Shown here piece after piece: positions 9,619-18,906 of a stretch of 64,000 nt of DNA (positions within the stretch are counted from its first letter, which is position 1; each line of letters starts with the position of its first letter). The stretch is from Sva-07 sp963716095 (lineage in GTDB: Bacteria > Actinomycetota > Acidimicrobiia > Acidimicrobiales > Ilumatobacteraceae). The translations under genes were made by a program, and so were the position numbers. A model generated the notes under the pieces. The model was given only the letters and a program-made list of their open reading frames with translations, was not told the DNA's origin and ran no database searches. The stretch is taken from positions 206,534-270,533 of the forward strand of contig CAVQSV010000005.1 of NCBI GenBank assembly GCA_963716095.1, given 5' to 3'.

Positions 9619-9637
9619 CCTGACCGGATCGGGGCGT

Positions 9638-11113
9638 CTACTCGACGAGAACGTGGCCGACGGGGCTCGTCCGCCGGACGTGGCCGAGCGCCGGAGTTGC
9701 GACAACTGTTGCTCGGGCGCCCTGGGGGACCGCATGGCGTTCCCCCGTCTTCCACGCCACGACCGTGTCGGCGCTGCCGTCGTCGACAGCGAGATAGACG
9801 TGGTACCGATCACGTTCGACCAGCCGCTGGAGCCGACGCGGCAGGGGTGACACCTCGGCGGGTCGGCGGGTGCGGATCACGGCACCTGTGCGTTCGAGCG
9901 AGGTGAACCCGTCGTATGCGCCGGCCAGCGCCATCCAGAGCCCGACCAGGATCGGCACGAACGCGAGGAACGTCACGCCGGTGGCAACATCGGCGATCAG
10001 CCAGTCTTGGGACGGGAACTGCTCGTAGATCCAGTCGAACGCGGTGCCTCTGGCGACGTCGCTGGCCCACGAGCGCAGGCGGAGACCGAGGAAGCAGACC
10101 ACGAGCCCGACGCCGATCGCAACGAACGGCGCCGTGCCGTAGGCAATGCGGGCGGGGTACTTGACACGCACGAGGCGGGCGCGGCCGCCGACGGCGCTCC
10201 AGGCCCGGTGGTGGTCTTCACGGGCGAGCGGGAGTTCCACCGCAGCGCCATCGGCCAAACACATGGCGCTGGCGTAGGCGAGGCGCCGGTCGCCCGTCTC
10301 GCCGGCGCTGGGCGCGAGGTCGCCGAACCCGGACTCGGCGAGGCGCTCTCGAACCGCAAGCCACCGCCGGGTGGCGGCGATGCCGTCGTCGGTGTGGGTG
10401 AAGGTCGGCCGGAGCTGGATCCGTACGACCTGTACCACCCCGACGATCAGTGCAGCGGCGACCGTCCACCCGGCGATTCGTATGCCGACCGAGTCGATCA
10501 CTGCGACCTGATCGTCACCCGTCGACCGGGCGAGGAGCCAGCACAGTGCACCGACAGCCCACAGGGCGGCGGGCACCACGAGGTCCTTGGCGGTCCAGCG
10601 GCGGCGCACGAGGCCGGCCTGAACGGCGTCATCGACGACGAGGTTGCTGAACCGTTTCCACCAGGGACCGCGAATGTCGACCGCGAGATACCTCGCCGGG
10701 ATCGCCCGGTCGGTCGTGAAACGGGCCATCACGTGCTGCAGCACCAGCCGTTCGTGTGGGCGCAGTGCATCGCCCTGGTAGGCCGTGGCGGCCGGACGCA
10801 CGCGCGCCAGCTCCTCGAGGTCGTCCTCGGGGGGAAGGATGCGCAGCCACCCCCGCGCCGCCAGGTCGATCATGGTCGCCCTGAATCCGGCCGCGGTGAC
10901 GTGGGCATCGTTCGTGAGGAGGTTGACGACCGCTGGGGTGTCAGCTCGCAACGCGCCAGCCCTGCCACCGGCGTGCGGGCGCGGAGGCATCAGGCGCTCG
11001 CGTGTGCGCTGGAAGACCAGCCAGGCGCCCGCGGTGAACAGCGCACCGAGCCAGAGCCACCCGGCCGTGAACGAGGGCGCGAACAACCCGGTTCCCACCA
11101 CCGCGAGCGTCAT
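9638..11113 (-). CDS. DUF2207-like multi-pass membrane protein
   Basis: 491 residues with about five hydrophobic segments (near residues 10-35, 178-196, 208-230, 325-345 and 370-400). The block LRADTPAVVNLLTNDAHVTA followed by TMIDLAARGWLRI is the C-terminal signature of DUF2207 membrane proteins, whose N-terminal extracytoplasmic domain is missing here. The function is unknown. The C-terminal 80 residues are soluble and basic. It lies 15 nt downstream of the mscS-like gene on the same strand, so the two are probably co-transcribed. Confidence 0.65.
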   Translation of the reverse strand: MTLAVVGTGLFAPSFTAGWLWLGALFTAGAWLVFQRTRERLMPPRPHAGGRAGALRADTPAVVNLLTNDAHVTAAGFRATMIDLAARGWLRILPPEDDLEELARVRPAATAYQGDALRPHERLVLQHVMARFTTDRAIPARYLAVDIRGPWWKRFSNLVVDDAVQAGLVRRRWTAKDLVVPAALWAVGALCWLLARSTGDDQVAVIDSVGIRIAGWTVAAALIVGVVQVVRIQLRPTFTHTDDGIAATRRWLAVRERLAESGFGDLAPSAGETGDRRLAYASAMCLADGAAVELPLAREDHHRAWSAVGGRARLVRVKYPARIAYGTAPFVAIGVGLVVCFLGLRLRSWASDVARGTAFDWIYEQFPSQDWLIADVATGVTFLAFVPILVGLWMALAGAYDGFTSLERTGAVIRTRRPAEVSPLPRRLQRLVERDRYHVYLAVDDGSADTVVAWKTGERHAVPQGARATVVATPALGHVRRTSPVGHVLVE

Positions 11114-11128
11114 GGAGTCATCATGGCA

Positions 11129-12218
11129 TCACGTTGCGGTTCGGAAGGGATCGTCCGGCGGCACGTCGCCGGTGTCGGCAGCTGCCGCTTCGTTGTCGGT
11201 ATCGTCTCGGCGCACCCAGACGGTGCGTTGCGGGAAGGGGATCTCGATCTCGGCATCGTCGAGGGCAGCTTTGAGCGCCTCGCGAAGCGCTCGTTGCAGC
11301 GCCCACTGCGTGCCGGGCTCGACCTTGACGGTCATCCGCAGAGGTGATGCCATCTGCGCCGAGCGCCTCGACGCCGAGCAGTTTCGGTGGTTCGATCACC
11401 GATGCGGTCCACTCCTCGTGGGCGACGACCGCGGTCGCGCAGTCGAGGATCACCTGGCGGGCCGTCGTCAGGTCGCAGTCGTAGGCCACGTCGACGTCGA
11501 CGAGCGCAACCGACCACAGCTGCGACCGGTTGCCGACCCTGCTCACCTCGCCGTTGGGGACGTGCCAGACCGTGCCGTCGAGGCCGCGCAGCACCGTGGT
11601 TCGCAACGAGATCTTCTCGACCACCCCGGCTGCCTCGTCGAGGTCGACGACGTCACCGACGCCGTACTGGTCCTCGAGCAACATGAACAACCCGGCGATG
11701 CAGTCCTTGACCAGGCTCTGCGCACCGAACCCGAGCGCAACACCTGCGATGCCGGCCCCGGCGATGAGCGGTGCGAGATCGACACCCGTCTCGCCGAGGG
11801 CCATGATGATCGCGATCGACCAGATGATCACCGATGCGGTGCTGCCGATCACCAGCGAAATCGACTGCAACCGAGCCTCACGTCGTGGGTCGACCTCGTT
11901 CATGCCGGTGGGTTCGGCGACCAGTGAGGTCGCACGGTCTCCGCCCAGCTTCTGGAGGTGCCGAGCGGCGACCGTGGTGTCGGGTGCGACGACTCGAGCG
12001 ATCATGCGCCCCAGGTACCGCTTGGCGATCTGCGACACGATCCACGCAACGACCAGAATCAACAGCACCGCGAACAACCAGTCGGCGGTCTGGGAGAGCA
12101 AGTGGTTGCCGTTGGTGAGATCGAAGACGGACTCGCAGATCCAGCTCGGGCTCGCTCCGCAGGCGTCTTCCAGTTCGGGATCCACGACAGCGAAGGTACC
12201 CAAGGGAGCCACGACCAC
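11129..12218 (-). CDS. MscS-family mechanosensitive ion channel (one frameshift)
   Basis: About 363 residues if one base is removed. An N-terminal helix (LFAVLLILVVAWIVSQIAKR), a second (SVIIWSIAIIMAL) and the pore helix IAGAGIAGVALGFGAQSLVK, then FMLLEDQYGVGDVVDL, RTTVLRGLDGTVWHVPNGE and the C-terminal alpha/beta domain. The reading frame breaks at about 11342: before it the chain ends LGVEALGADGIT, and after removing one T it continues LRMTVKVEPGTQWALQRAL to RTAT at 11129. Such channels open under hypo-osmotic tension. The sequence is otherwise well preserved, which suggests an indel error. Confidence 0.75.
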
Positions 12219-12310
12219 AGGGGATACCGAAGCGACCGTCGAACGAGCTTGAGCAAGGCTTGCCGAAACACCGATCCCGCCTTGACGAGCCAGGGGCTAA
12301 CGTCTCAGGG

Positions 12311-13630
12311 ATGTCGAGTGCACCGATCCGTCTCGCCGTCGTCGGGACGGGCTACGTCGGCCTGACCACGGGAGCGTGCTTTGCCCACGTCGGACACCAC
12401 GTGGTGTGTGGTGACATCGATGAACGCAAGGTCGCACTGTTGAACGCCGGACACATCCCGATCGTCGAGGAGGGGCTCGAGTCGATCGTCAACGAGTCCC
12501 GAGCGGCCGGTCGCCTCGAGTTCGTCTTGGGCGCCGAGGAGGCAGCAGCGAATGCCGACATCATCTTCCTCTGTGTGCCGACCCCGCAGGGCGACGACGG
12601 CAGCGCCGACCTCACCTACATCCAGCAGGCGGCCGCCCAGATCGCTCCGGTGTTGAAGCCGGGTGCAGTCGTCGTCAACAAGTCGACCGTTCCGGTGGGA
12701 TCGACGGTGGCGGTCGAGCGCGTGCTCGAACGCGACGACGTCTTCGTGGTCTCGAATCCCGAGTTCCTGCGTGAGGGAACAGCGGTGCACGACTTCCTCC
12801 ATCCGGATCGGGTGGTGATCGGCAGCGTCGACCGCGCGGCAGCGGAGCGGGTCGCCGAGCTGTACGCCACGATCGACACGCCCATCCTGATCACCGATCC
12901 TGCCTCTGCGGAAACGATCAAGTACGCAGCGAACGGCTTCCTGGCGATGAAGATCAGCTTCGTGAACGCCGTGGCAGCGATGTGCGAGGCGGTGGGTGCC
13001 GACGTCGCGGCAGTCGTCGATGGAATCGGATCCGATCAACGCATCGGTGGCCAGTTCTTGCGGCCGGGGCCCGGCTGGGGAGGCAGTTGCTTCCCGAAGG
13101 ACTCGCGTGCACTGGTGAAGATCGCCGAGGACCACGGGTACAACTTCGCGATGATGCGTGGCGTCATCGACGTCAACGACGAACAGCTCGAACGCATGGT
13201 GGCCAAGATCGTCGCGGCGGCAGGCCGCTCCGACGGTGAGCTGTCCGGCGTGACGGTCGGGGCGTTGGGGCTGACGTTCAAGGCGGGCACCGACGACCTG
13301 CGCGAGTCGCCGGCGCTGGCGATCATCGCCGAGCTGCGCCGCCTCGGTGCAACCGTGCGCGCCTACGACCCGACGGCGACGGGTGAACTCACACCGCACC
13401 AGGGCGTGGCGCTCGAGGGCATCGAACTGGTGGGCGATGCGCTCGACATCGCCGAAGGCGCCGACGTGGTCGCGCTGTTCACCGAGTGGCCGGAGTTCTC
13501 CAAGATCGATCTGTCGCAGCTCGCATCTCGAGCGGGGCGTCAAGTCACCATCGTCGACACTCGAAACCTGCTCGATCCGGTGCTGGTGCGTGAGGCCGGG
13601 CTGGACTACGAGGGCGTCGGGCGCCGCTGA
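12311..13630 (+). CDS. ugd: UDP-glucose 6-dehydrogenase
   Basis: 439 residues, full length. Oxidises UDP-glucose to UDP-glucuronate with two NAD+. The N-terminal Rossmann motif VVGTGYVGL is followed by the central linker helix and the catalytic loop GPGWGGSCFPKD with nucleophile Cys260; the C-terminal domain contains LTFKAGTDDLRESPA. The ATG lies eight residues before the cofactor motif. The gene is convergent with UDP-glucuronate decarboxylase, so the two neighbours catalyse consecutive steps to UDP-xylose, probably for a cell-surface glycan. Confidence 0.93.
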   Translation: MSSAPIRLAVVGTGYVGLTTGACFAHVGHHVVCGDIDERKVALLNAGHIPIVEEGLESIVNESRAAGRLEFVLGAEEAAANADIIFLCVPTPQGDDGSADLTYIQQAAAQIAPVLKPGAVVVNKSTVPVGSTVAVERVLERDDVFVVSNPEFLREGTAVHDFLHPDRVVIGSVDRAAAERVAELYATIDTPILITDPASAETIKYAANGFLAMKISFVNAVAAMCEAVGADVAAVVDGIGSDQRIGGQFLRPGPGWGGSCFPKDSRALVKIAEDHGYNFAMMRGVIDVNDEQLERMVAKIVAAAGRSDGELSGVTVGALGLTFKAGTDDLRESPALAIIAELRRLGATVRAYDPTATGELTPHQGVALEGIELVGDALDIAEGADVVALFTEWPEFSKIDLSQLASRAGRQVTIVDTRNLLDPVLVREAGLDYEGVGRR

Positions 13631-13635
13631 TCTCG

Positions 13636-13660
13636 CCCAGCGTCGACGAGCGACGCTGGG
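13636..13660. terminator. Bidirectional terminator between ugd and the UDP-xylose synthase gene
   Basis: Perfect 10-bp arms CCCAGCGTCG and CGACGCTGGG with a 5-nt loop, starting 6 nt after the ugd stop and ending directly at the stop of the convergent gene. There is no clear T tract, as is common in high-GC actinobacteria. Confidence 0.75.
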
Positions 13661-14593
13661 TCAGGCGAGCAGCGCCTCGAAGTACTCAGCGGTGAGCTCC
13701 AGTCCTTCACGAAGCTGCACGGTCGGTTCCCACCCGAGCAGCGTGCGAGCCTTCGTCAGATCCGGCTTGCGCTGCATGGGATCATCGACCGGCAGCGGAT
13801 GGTGCACCAGTTCAGAGGTGGAGCCGGTGACCTCGATGATCAGCTCGGCGAGCTGCGCGATGGTGAACTCGTTGTCGTTGCCGATGTTGATCGGTGTGTT
13901 CAGTTCGGAGTCGAGGAGGGCGAGGAAGCCACGGATCTCGTCGGCGACGTAGGTGAACGATCTCGACTGGGTGCCGTCACCGAAGATCGTGATCGGCTCA
14001 CCCCGCAGGGCCTGCACCATGAAGTTCGACACCGCTCGGCCGTCGTCGGGGCGCATCCGGGGCCCGTAGGTGTTGAAGATCCGCACGATGCGCACATCCA
14101 CACCGTGGTGGCGGTGATAGGCCATGGTCATCGCCTCGGCGTAGCGTTTCGCTTCGTCGTACACACCGCGTGGTCCGATGGGGTTGACGTTGCCCCAGTA
14201 CTCCTCTGGTTGTGGGTGCACGAGCGGGTCGCCGTACACCTCCGAGGTCGACGCCAGGAAGAACTTGGCGCCTTTCGCGAGCGCGAGGCCGAGCGTGTTG
14301 TGGGTGCCGAGGGCGCCGACCTTGAGGATCTGGATCGGGATCCGCTCGAAGTCGGCGGGGCTCGCCGGACTCGCCAGATGCATGACGACGTCGACGTCGC
14401 CCGGTACCCAGACGTGGTTGCTCACGTCGTGTTCGACGAAGGTGAACCCCGCCCCGAACAACTCCTCGACGTTGTCGATCGAGCCGGTGATCAGATTGTC
14501 GAGCGCCACGACCTGGTCGCCGCGCTCGAGCAGCGCACGGCACAGATGTGACCCGAGGAACCCTGCACCGCCGGTGACCACTACTCGCGCCAT
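13661..14593 (-). CDS. UDP-glucuronate decarboxylase (UDP-xylose synthase)
   Basis: 310 residues, extended SDR. Converts UDP-glucuronate to UDP-xylose through a bound NAD. Visible are GGAGFLGSHL (cofactor), ALDNLITGS, HLASPASP, STSEVYGDP, YDEAKRYAE (catalytic Tyr and Lys) and RIFNTYGPRMRPDDGRAVS with the family arginines. The ASPASP and EVYGDP signatures separate it from dTDP-glucose dehydratases and 4-epimerases. Paired with ugd, it makes a complete route from UDP-glucose to UDP-xylose. Confidence 0.92.
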   Translation of the reverse strand: MARVVVTGGAGFLGSHLCRALLERGDQVVALDNLITGSIDNVEELFGAGFTFVEHDVSNHVWVPGDVDVVMHLASPASPADFERIPIQILKVGALGTHNTLGLALAKGAKFFLASTSEVYGDPLVHPQPEEYWGNVNPIGPRGVYDEAKRYAEAMTMAYHRHHGVDVRIVRIFNTYGPRMRPDDGRAVSNFMVQALRGEPITIFGDGTQSRSFTYVADEIRGFLALLDSELNTPINIGNDNEFTIAQLAELIIEVTGSTSELVHHPLPVDDPMQRKPDLTKARTLLGWEPTVQLREGLELTAEYFEALLA

Positions 14594-14683
14594 GCCGGCA
14601 TCGTACGCCCTCGCCGTCAGCGAGCATCCGGATCCCGATGCGGTAGCGGTCGCTCAGCGCGGCAGTGCCTACACTGAGCCGTC

Positions 14684-15988
14684 GTGTGGAGCAACAAGGT
14701 GACGATGGGATGGCGCCCGTCCACCTTCGACATCCGCACGGGGGAGTTCCGCGATCTGGTGCGCCGATCGCGAGAAGTCGTCCTGCTCGCCGCCATCACC
14801 GGAGCCGTGACCGGGCTGTTCGTCCGCTTCTTCGAGTACGTCGTCGTCGAGGTCGTGTTCGAGCGGATCATTCACGGCCCGCTCTGGGTGGGCGCCGTTG
14901 CACCCGGGATCGGCTTGGTCCTCACCGCGATCCTGTTGAACACCGTGGGCAACGGCGCGTCCCCCGCCACCTCGGATGAGTACCTCCGGGCCTTCCACGA
15001 TCCCGAATATCCACTGCGGCTCCGTGCGTTCGTTGCTCGGATGGCCGCGTCGATCACCACGCTGGGCTCGGGCGGAGCAATGGGCCTCGAAGGTCCGTCG
15101 ATGTACGGCGGATCCGCGCTCGGCGCCATGATCCAGCGTCGGCTCCCCAAAGCGTTCAAGGGTGTCGACCACCGCACACTGCTGGTCGCCGGAGCAGCGG
15201 CCGGGGTCGCAGCGATCTTCAAGGCGCCGGCCACCGGAGCGATCTTCGCGCTCGAGGTGCCGTTCCGTGACCAGATGGCCCGCCGGATGCTGCTCCCGGC
15301 ACTGGTGGCGAGCGCCTCGGGGTATCTGGTGTTCGTCGCGCTGAGCACGACCGATCCGATCTTTTCGTTCCAGACCGATCGGGCGGCATCGTTCGAGTAC
15401 AAGGACCTGGCCGGAGCGGTCCTCATCGGGATCTTCTGCGCGGTCGGGGCTCGTGCCTTCTCCCGCCTGATCCGCTCCGCGAAGGCATTCACGCTCCGAC
15501 CGACCGTCATTCGGGTCCCGTTGGCGGGCGTCACTCTGGCGGTGCTGTTCGTGATCAGCCGGGCGCTCACCGGCGAGAGCCTCACCATCGGCACGGGCTA
15601 CGAGGTGATCCGGTGGTTGGCGGAGGAACACGCCCTGTGGTTGCTGGCGGCGGTGTTCGCCTTGCGATGCCTCGCCACTGCGGTGACGCTCGGCGGGGGA
15701 GGCGTCGGCGGGCTGTTCGTGCCGCTCGTGGTGGGCGGCGCCATCGTCGGTCGTTTCGTCGGTGACATCGTCAACCCGCTCGATCCCACCCTCTACGTGC
15801 TGCTCGGTATTGCCGCGTTCCTGGGTGCCGGGTACCGGGTCCCGCTTGCTGCGGTGATGTTCGTGGCCGAGACCACGGGACAGCCAGGCTTCATCGTGCC
15901 GGCACTCTTCGCGGCAGTGGCGGCCGAGCTGGTGATGGGTGAGCAATCGATCACGACGTTCCAACGCTCGCCCGGCCGGGCCGGCTAG
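14684..15988 (+). CDS. ClC-family chloride channel/transporter
   Basis: 434-residue membrane protein with about ten helices. The selectivity segments are recognisable: GSGGAMGLEGP, carrying the gating glutamate, corresponds to the GxEGP motif, and GGGGVGGLFVP corresponds to the GxFxP motif. The usual GSGIP is not obvious. There are no C-terminal CBS domains. GTG at 14684 opens the frame; ATG at 14705 with AAGGTG upstream is an equally good start. It lies 16 nt before the BCCP-carboxyltransferase gene on the same strand. Confidence 0.85.
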   Translation: MWSNKVTMGWRPSTFDIRTGEFRDLVRRSREVVLLAAITGAVTGLFVRFFEYVVVEVVFERIIHGPLWVGAVAPGIGLVLTAILLNTVGNGASPATSDEYLRAFHDPEYPLRLRAFVARMAASITTLGSGGAMGLEGPSMYGGSALGAMIQRRLPKAFKGVDHRTLLVAGAAAGVAAIFKAPATGAIFALEVPFRDQMARRMLLPALVASASGYLVFVALSTTDPIFSFQTDRAASFEYKDLAGAVLIGIFCAVGARAFSRLIRSAKAFTLRPTVIRVPLAGVTLAVLFVISRALTGESLTIGTGYEVIRWLAEEHALWLLAAVFALRCLATAVTLGGGGVGGLFVPLVVGGAIVGRFVGDIVNPLDPTLYVLLGIAAFLGAGYRVPLAAVMFVAETTGQPGFIVPALFAAVAAELVMGEQSITTFQRSPGRAG

Positions 15989-16003
15989 CGCTAGACCAGT
16001 GGG

Positions 16004-17878
16004 ATGTCGATGACCAACAACGTCACCGTGTCCGCGCAGCTCCAGGGCACGATCGTCGGGCTGTTCGTCGAGGTCGGCACGCAGGTGCGAGCCGGCGACG
16101 TGCTCGGCCTGGTCGAGTCGATGAAGATGCACCACGAGGTCGTGGCTCCGGTCGACGGAACGGTCGACGCTGTTGCCGTGCAGCAGGGATCGACCGTCGT
16201 GATCGGCCAGGAACTCGCCAAGATCGCCGAAGGCGTCGCCACCGCGTCGGGGCTCCCGGTCGCCACCGTTGAAGGAGTGGGTCCCGTCGGACTCGAGCGA
16301 GACGATCTGCGCGAGGTCATCGATCGTCACGATGTCGGCCTCGACGAGCAGCGACCGGACGCCGTCGAGCGACGGCGAGCGAAGGGTCGGCGAACGGCGC
16401 GCGAGAACATCGGCGACCTCGTCGACGACGGGACGTTCGTCGAGTACGGACCGCTGGTGATCGCTGCCCAACGACGACGGCGCGAACTCGCCGATCTGAT
16501 CGCGTCGACCCCGGCCGACGGGTTGGTCGGCGGCCTCGGCGACGTCAACGGCGAGCTGTTCGGCTCCGAGAACGGTGAACGGGCCGCCAAGGTGGTTGCC
16601 GTGTCCTACGACTACACCGTCCTGGCTGGTACCCAAGGCACCCAGAACCACCGCAAGAAGGACCGGCTGTTCGAAGTCGCCGAGCAATTGCGGGTGCCGA
16701 TCGTGTTCTTCACCGAGGGCGGCGGTGGCCGGCCGGGTGACACCGATGGCATCGGTGTGAGCGGGCTCGACTGCCTGGCGTTCCGGTGGTTCGCCGAGCT
16801 GTCGGGCACCGTGCCGCTCGTCGGCATCAACTCGGGCTACTGCTTCGCGGGCAACGCCGCCATCCTCGGGTGCTGCGACGTCGTGATCGCCACTGCGGAC
16901 TCGAACATCGGGATGGGTGGCCCAGCGATGATCGAAGGCGGCGGGCTCGGGGTGTTTCGACCCACCGAGATCGGCCCGATCGACGTGCAGGGCACGAACG
17001 GGGTTGTCGACATCGTGGTGGCCGACGAGGCCGGCGCCGTGCAGGTGGCCAAGCAGTACCTCTCCTATTTCCAGGGGCGCACAGCATCGTGGGAAGCACC
17101 GGATCAGGCGGCGCTCCGCGACGTGGTGCCGGTCGATCGGTTGCGTGCCTACGACATCCGGCGTGCGATCGATGGGCTGTTCGACGTCGGCTCGGTGTTG
17201 GAGTTGCGCCGCGAGTTCGGCGTCGGCATGGTCACGGCGTTGGCCCGCGTCGAGGGTCGACCGGTTGGGGTGATCGCCAACGATCCGGGTCATCTCGCCG
17301 GGGCGATCGACTCCGACGGCGCCGACAAGGCCGCCCGGTTCATGCAGCTGTGTGATGCATTCGGACTCCCGATCGTGACGCTGGTCGACACGCCCGGGAT
17401 GATGGTCGGGCCGGACGTCGAAGCAACGGCGCTGGTGCGTCACTGCAGCCGACTCTTCGTGACCGGCGCGAACCTCTCGGTGCCGATGGTGTCGGTGGTG
17501 ACCCGCAAGGCCTACGGGCTGGGTGCCCAGGCGATGATGGGCGGAACGACCAAGGCGCCGATCGCGTGCCTCTCGTGGCCGACGGGCGAGTTCGGAGGAA
17601 TGGGGCTCGAAGGCGCCGTCCGGCTCGGCTACCGCAAGGAGCTCGCAGCGGTCACCGACGATGCCGAGCGAGAGGTGCTGTTCCGCGAGATGGTCGACCG
17701 GATGTACGCCCACGGCAAGGCGGTCAGCGTGGCGTCGTTCTTCGAGATCGATGACGTGATCGATCCGATCGACACCCGGCGCTGGATCACGACGATCTTC
17801 GATTCGGCGCCCGAAACCCATCGGGCCCACACCGATCCGACCGCACCGCCCCGTCGACCCAACATCGACACGTGGTGA
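16004..17878 (+). CDS. Acyl-CoA carboxylase carboxyltransferase with N-terminal biotinyl domain
   Basis: 624 residues. Residues 1-75 form a biotinyl (BCCP) domain with VESMKMHHEV, Lys41 being the biotin site. From about residue 110 follow the two crotonase-like halves of an acyl-CoA carboxyltransferase (GLGDVNGELFG, FFTEGGGGRPGD, NSGYCFAGNAA, then VDTPGMMVGPDVE and TRKAYGLGAQAMMGG). The order BCCP then CT in one chain is uncommon: actinobacterial enzymes usually put BCCP behind the biotin carboxylase. No biotin carboxylase is adjacent; the nearest is at 47098. The substrate is unknown; DUF35-free and beta-type CT suggests a short- or branched-chain acyl-CoA. Confidence 0.82.
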   Translation: MSMTNNVTVSAQLQGTIVGLFVEVGTQVRAGDVLGLVESMKMHHEVVAPVDGTVDAVAVQQGSTVVIGQELAKIAEGVATASGLPVATVEGVGPVGLERDDLREVIDRHDVGLDEQRPDAVERRRAKGRRTARENIGDLVDDGTFVEYGPLVIAAQRRRRELADLIASTPADGLVGGLGDVNGELFGSENGERAAKVVAVSYDYTVLAGTQGTQNHRKKDRLFEVAEQLRVPIVFFTEGGGGRPGDTDGIGVSGLDCLAFRWFAELSGTVPLVGINSGYCFAGNAAILGCCDVVIATADSNIGMGGPAMIEGGGLGVFRPTEIGPIDVQGTNGVVDIVVADEAGAVQVAKQYLSYFQGRTASWEAPDQAALRDVVPVDRLRAYDIRRAIDGLFDVGSVLELRREFGVGMVTALARVEGRPVGVIANDPGHLAGAIDSDGADKAARFMQLCDAFGLPIVTLVDTPGMMVGPDVEATALVRHCSRLFVTGANLSVPMVSVVTRKAYGLGAQAMMGGTTKAPIACLSWPTGEFGGMGLEGAVRLGYRKELAAVTDDAEREVLFREMVDRMYAHGKAVSVASFFEIDDVIDPIDTRRWITTIFDSAPETHRAHTDPTAPPRRPNIDTW

Positions 17879-17901
17879 CCCGAGACGCAGCCGGTGCGGC
17901 C

Positions 17902-18906
17902 TCAGGCGCCGCAGCCGGCGCCGAGCACGCCAGTGAGCTCGGTGCCGTCGTAGGTGTACACCAGCACCGAGGCGCCCTCGTAGTACCAGGCGTGGATCAG
18001 CACTTCCATCCGGCCGTCACCGTTGAGGTCGGCAACGTCGAGCACCCGAAACCGCTCGATGAGGGGGAAGGTGTCCTCGTCGAGTTCCTGGTCGACCAGT
18101 GACTGCAGCACGGTCGAGGCCTCGCGGGTGTCGACATCGACGAGGAGGATCGTTGCCAGGTCGCCGGGTACCCCCGGTGCAGCACTGGGCTGGACGAATT
18201 CGAACGCGACCAGCGCTTCGTCGTCGCCGTCGTTGTCGAGATCGGCGACGACGAGCTGTTCGACGTCGCCCTGCGTCGCGTCGACCGGCTCACCGTCGAA
18301 CGACGCTTCACCGAGCGCCCGATACGCGTCGGGTGCCGTGGCGGTGACAGCGACCGGCCGCGGCTTCAGGGGCCATGATGGGGTGAGCACGGCAACCGCG
18401 TTGTAGCCGAAGCCCGGCGGCTCCGGTGGCGACACGTCGACATCGATCGCGGGTCCGACCTGGTCGTCGAAACACGCCTCGGTGTTCTCGCCGAGCTCGA
18501 CCTGCGTCTCGCCCTCGAGGTTGCTGACGGTGAACGGTGTCCCTGCCGCAATCCCTGGTCGGATCGGGTTCCCGCTCGGGTCGCTCGACTCCTGCCAGCT
18601 GTCTCGCTGCCATGCGCCGAGGAACAGCCATCCGGCGGAGTCGGCGCCGCCGATCAGCAGCGGCACCAGCGCGTCGGCGGGACCTGACGGCAGCGTGGTG
18701 GTCGTGGTTTCCGCGGTGGTGGGGGCGATCGTGCTGGTGGTCGTCGAGGTGGCCGCAGTGGTGGCCGGCGGCATGGTGGTGGACGTGGAGGTGGTGCTCG
18801 TCAGCGTCGGCCGCGGTGACGACTCCTGCTCGCTGGTGCAGGCAGTTCCGAGTGCCACCAGCGATGCCGCAACAGCCAGGCCGACCCGTTTCGTGTGCGA
18901 TCTCAT
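17902..18906 (-). CDS. Putative lipoprotein with FG-GAP-like repeats
   Basis: 334 residues. The N-terminus MRSHTKRVGLAVAASLVAL leads to GTAC, a plausible lipobox with Cys23. A Ser/Thr-rich linker of about 45 residues follows, as in exported actinobacterial lipoproteins. The mature domain contains two FG-GAP/dockerin-like acidic loops (VADLDNDGDDEALV and VADLNGDGRMEVLI) that could bind calcium. Its ATG overlaps the stop of the metallo-beta-lactamase gene (ATGA), placing it last in a three-gene operon. The ligand or partner is unknown. Confidence 0.65.
   Translation of the reverse strand: MRSHTKRVGLAVAASLVALGTACTSEQESSPRPTLTSTTSTSTTMPPATTAATSTTTSTIAPTTAETTTTTLPSGPADALVPLLIGGADSAGWLFLGAWQRDSWQESSDPSGNPIRPGIAAGTPFTVSNLEGETQVELGENTEACFDDQVGPAIDVDVSPPEPPGFGYNAVAVLTPSWPLKPRPVAVTATAPDAYRALGEASFDGEPVDATQGDVEQLVVADLDNDGDDEALVAFEFVQPSAAPGVPGDLATILLVDVDTREASTVLQSLVDQELDEDTFPLIERFRVLDVADLNGDGRMEVLIHAWYYEGASVLVYTYDGTELTGVLGAGCGA

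Noticed and set aside
14669..17830. 1053-codon open frame on the minus strand over the ClC and BCCP-CT genes
   Set aside because: It is antisense to two well-supported genes, has Arg/His/Asp-rich composition typical of GC-rich shadow frames and shows no domain.
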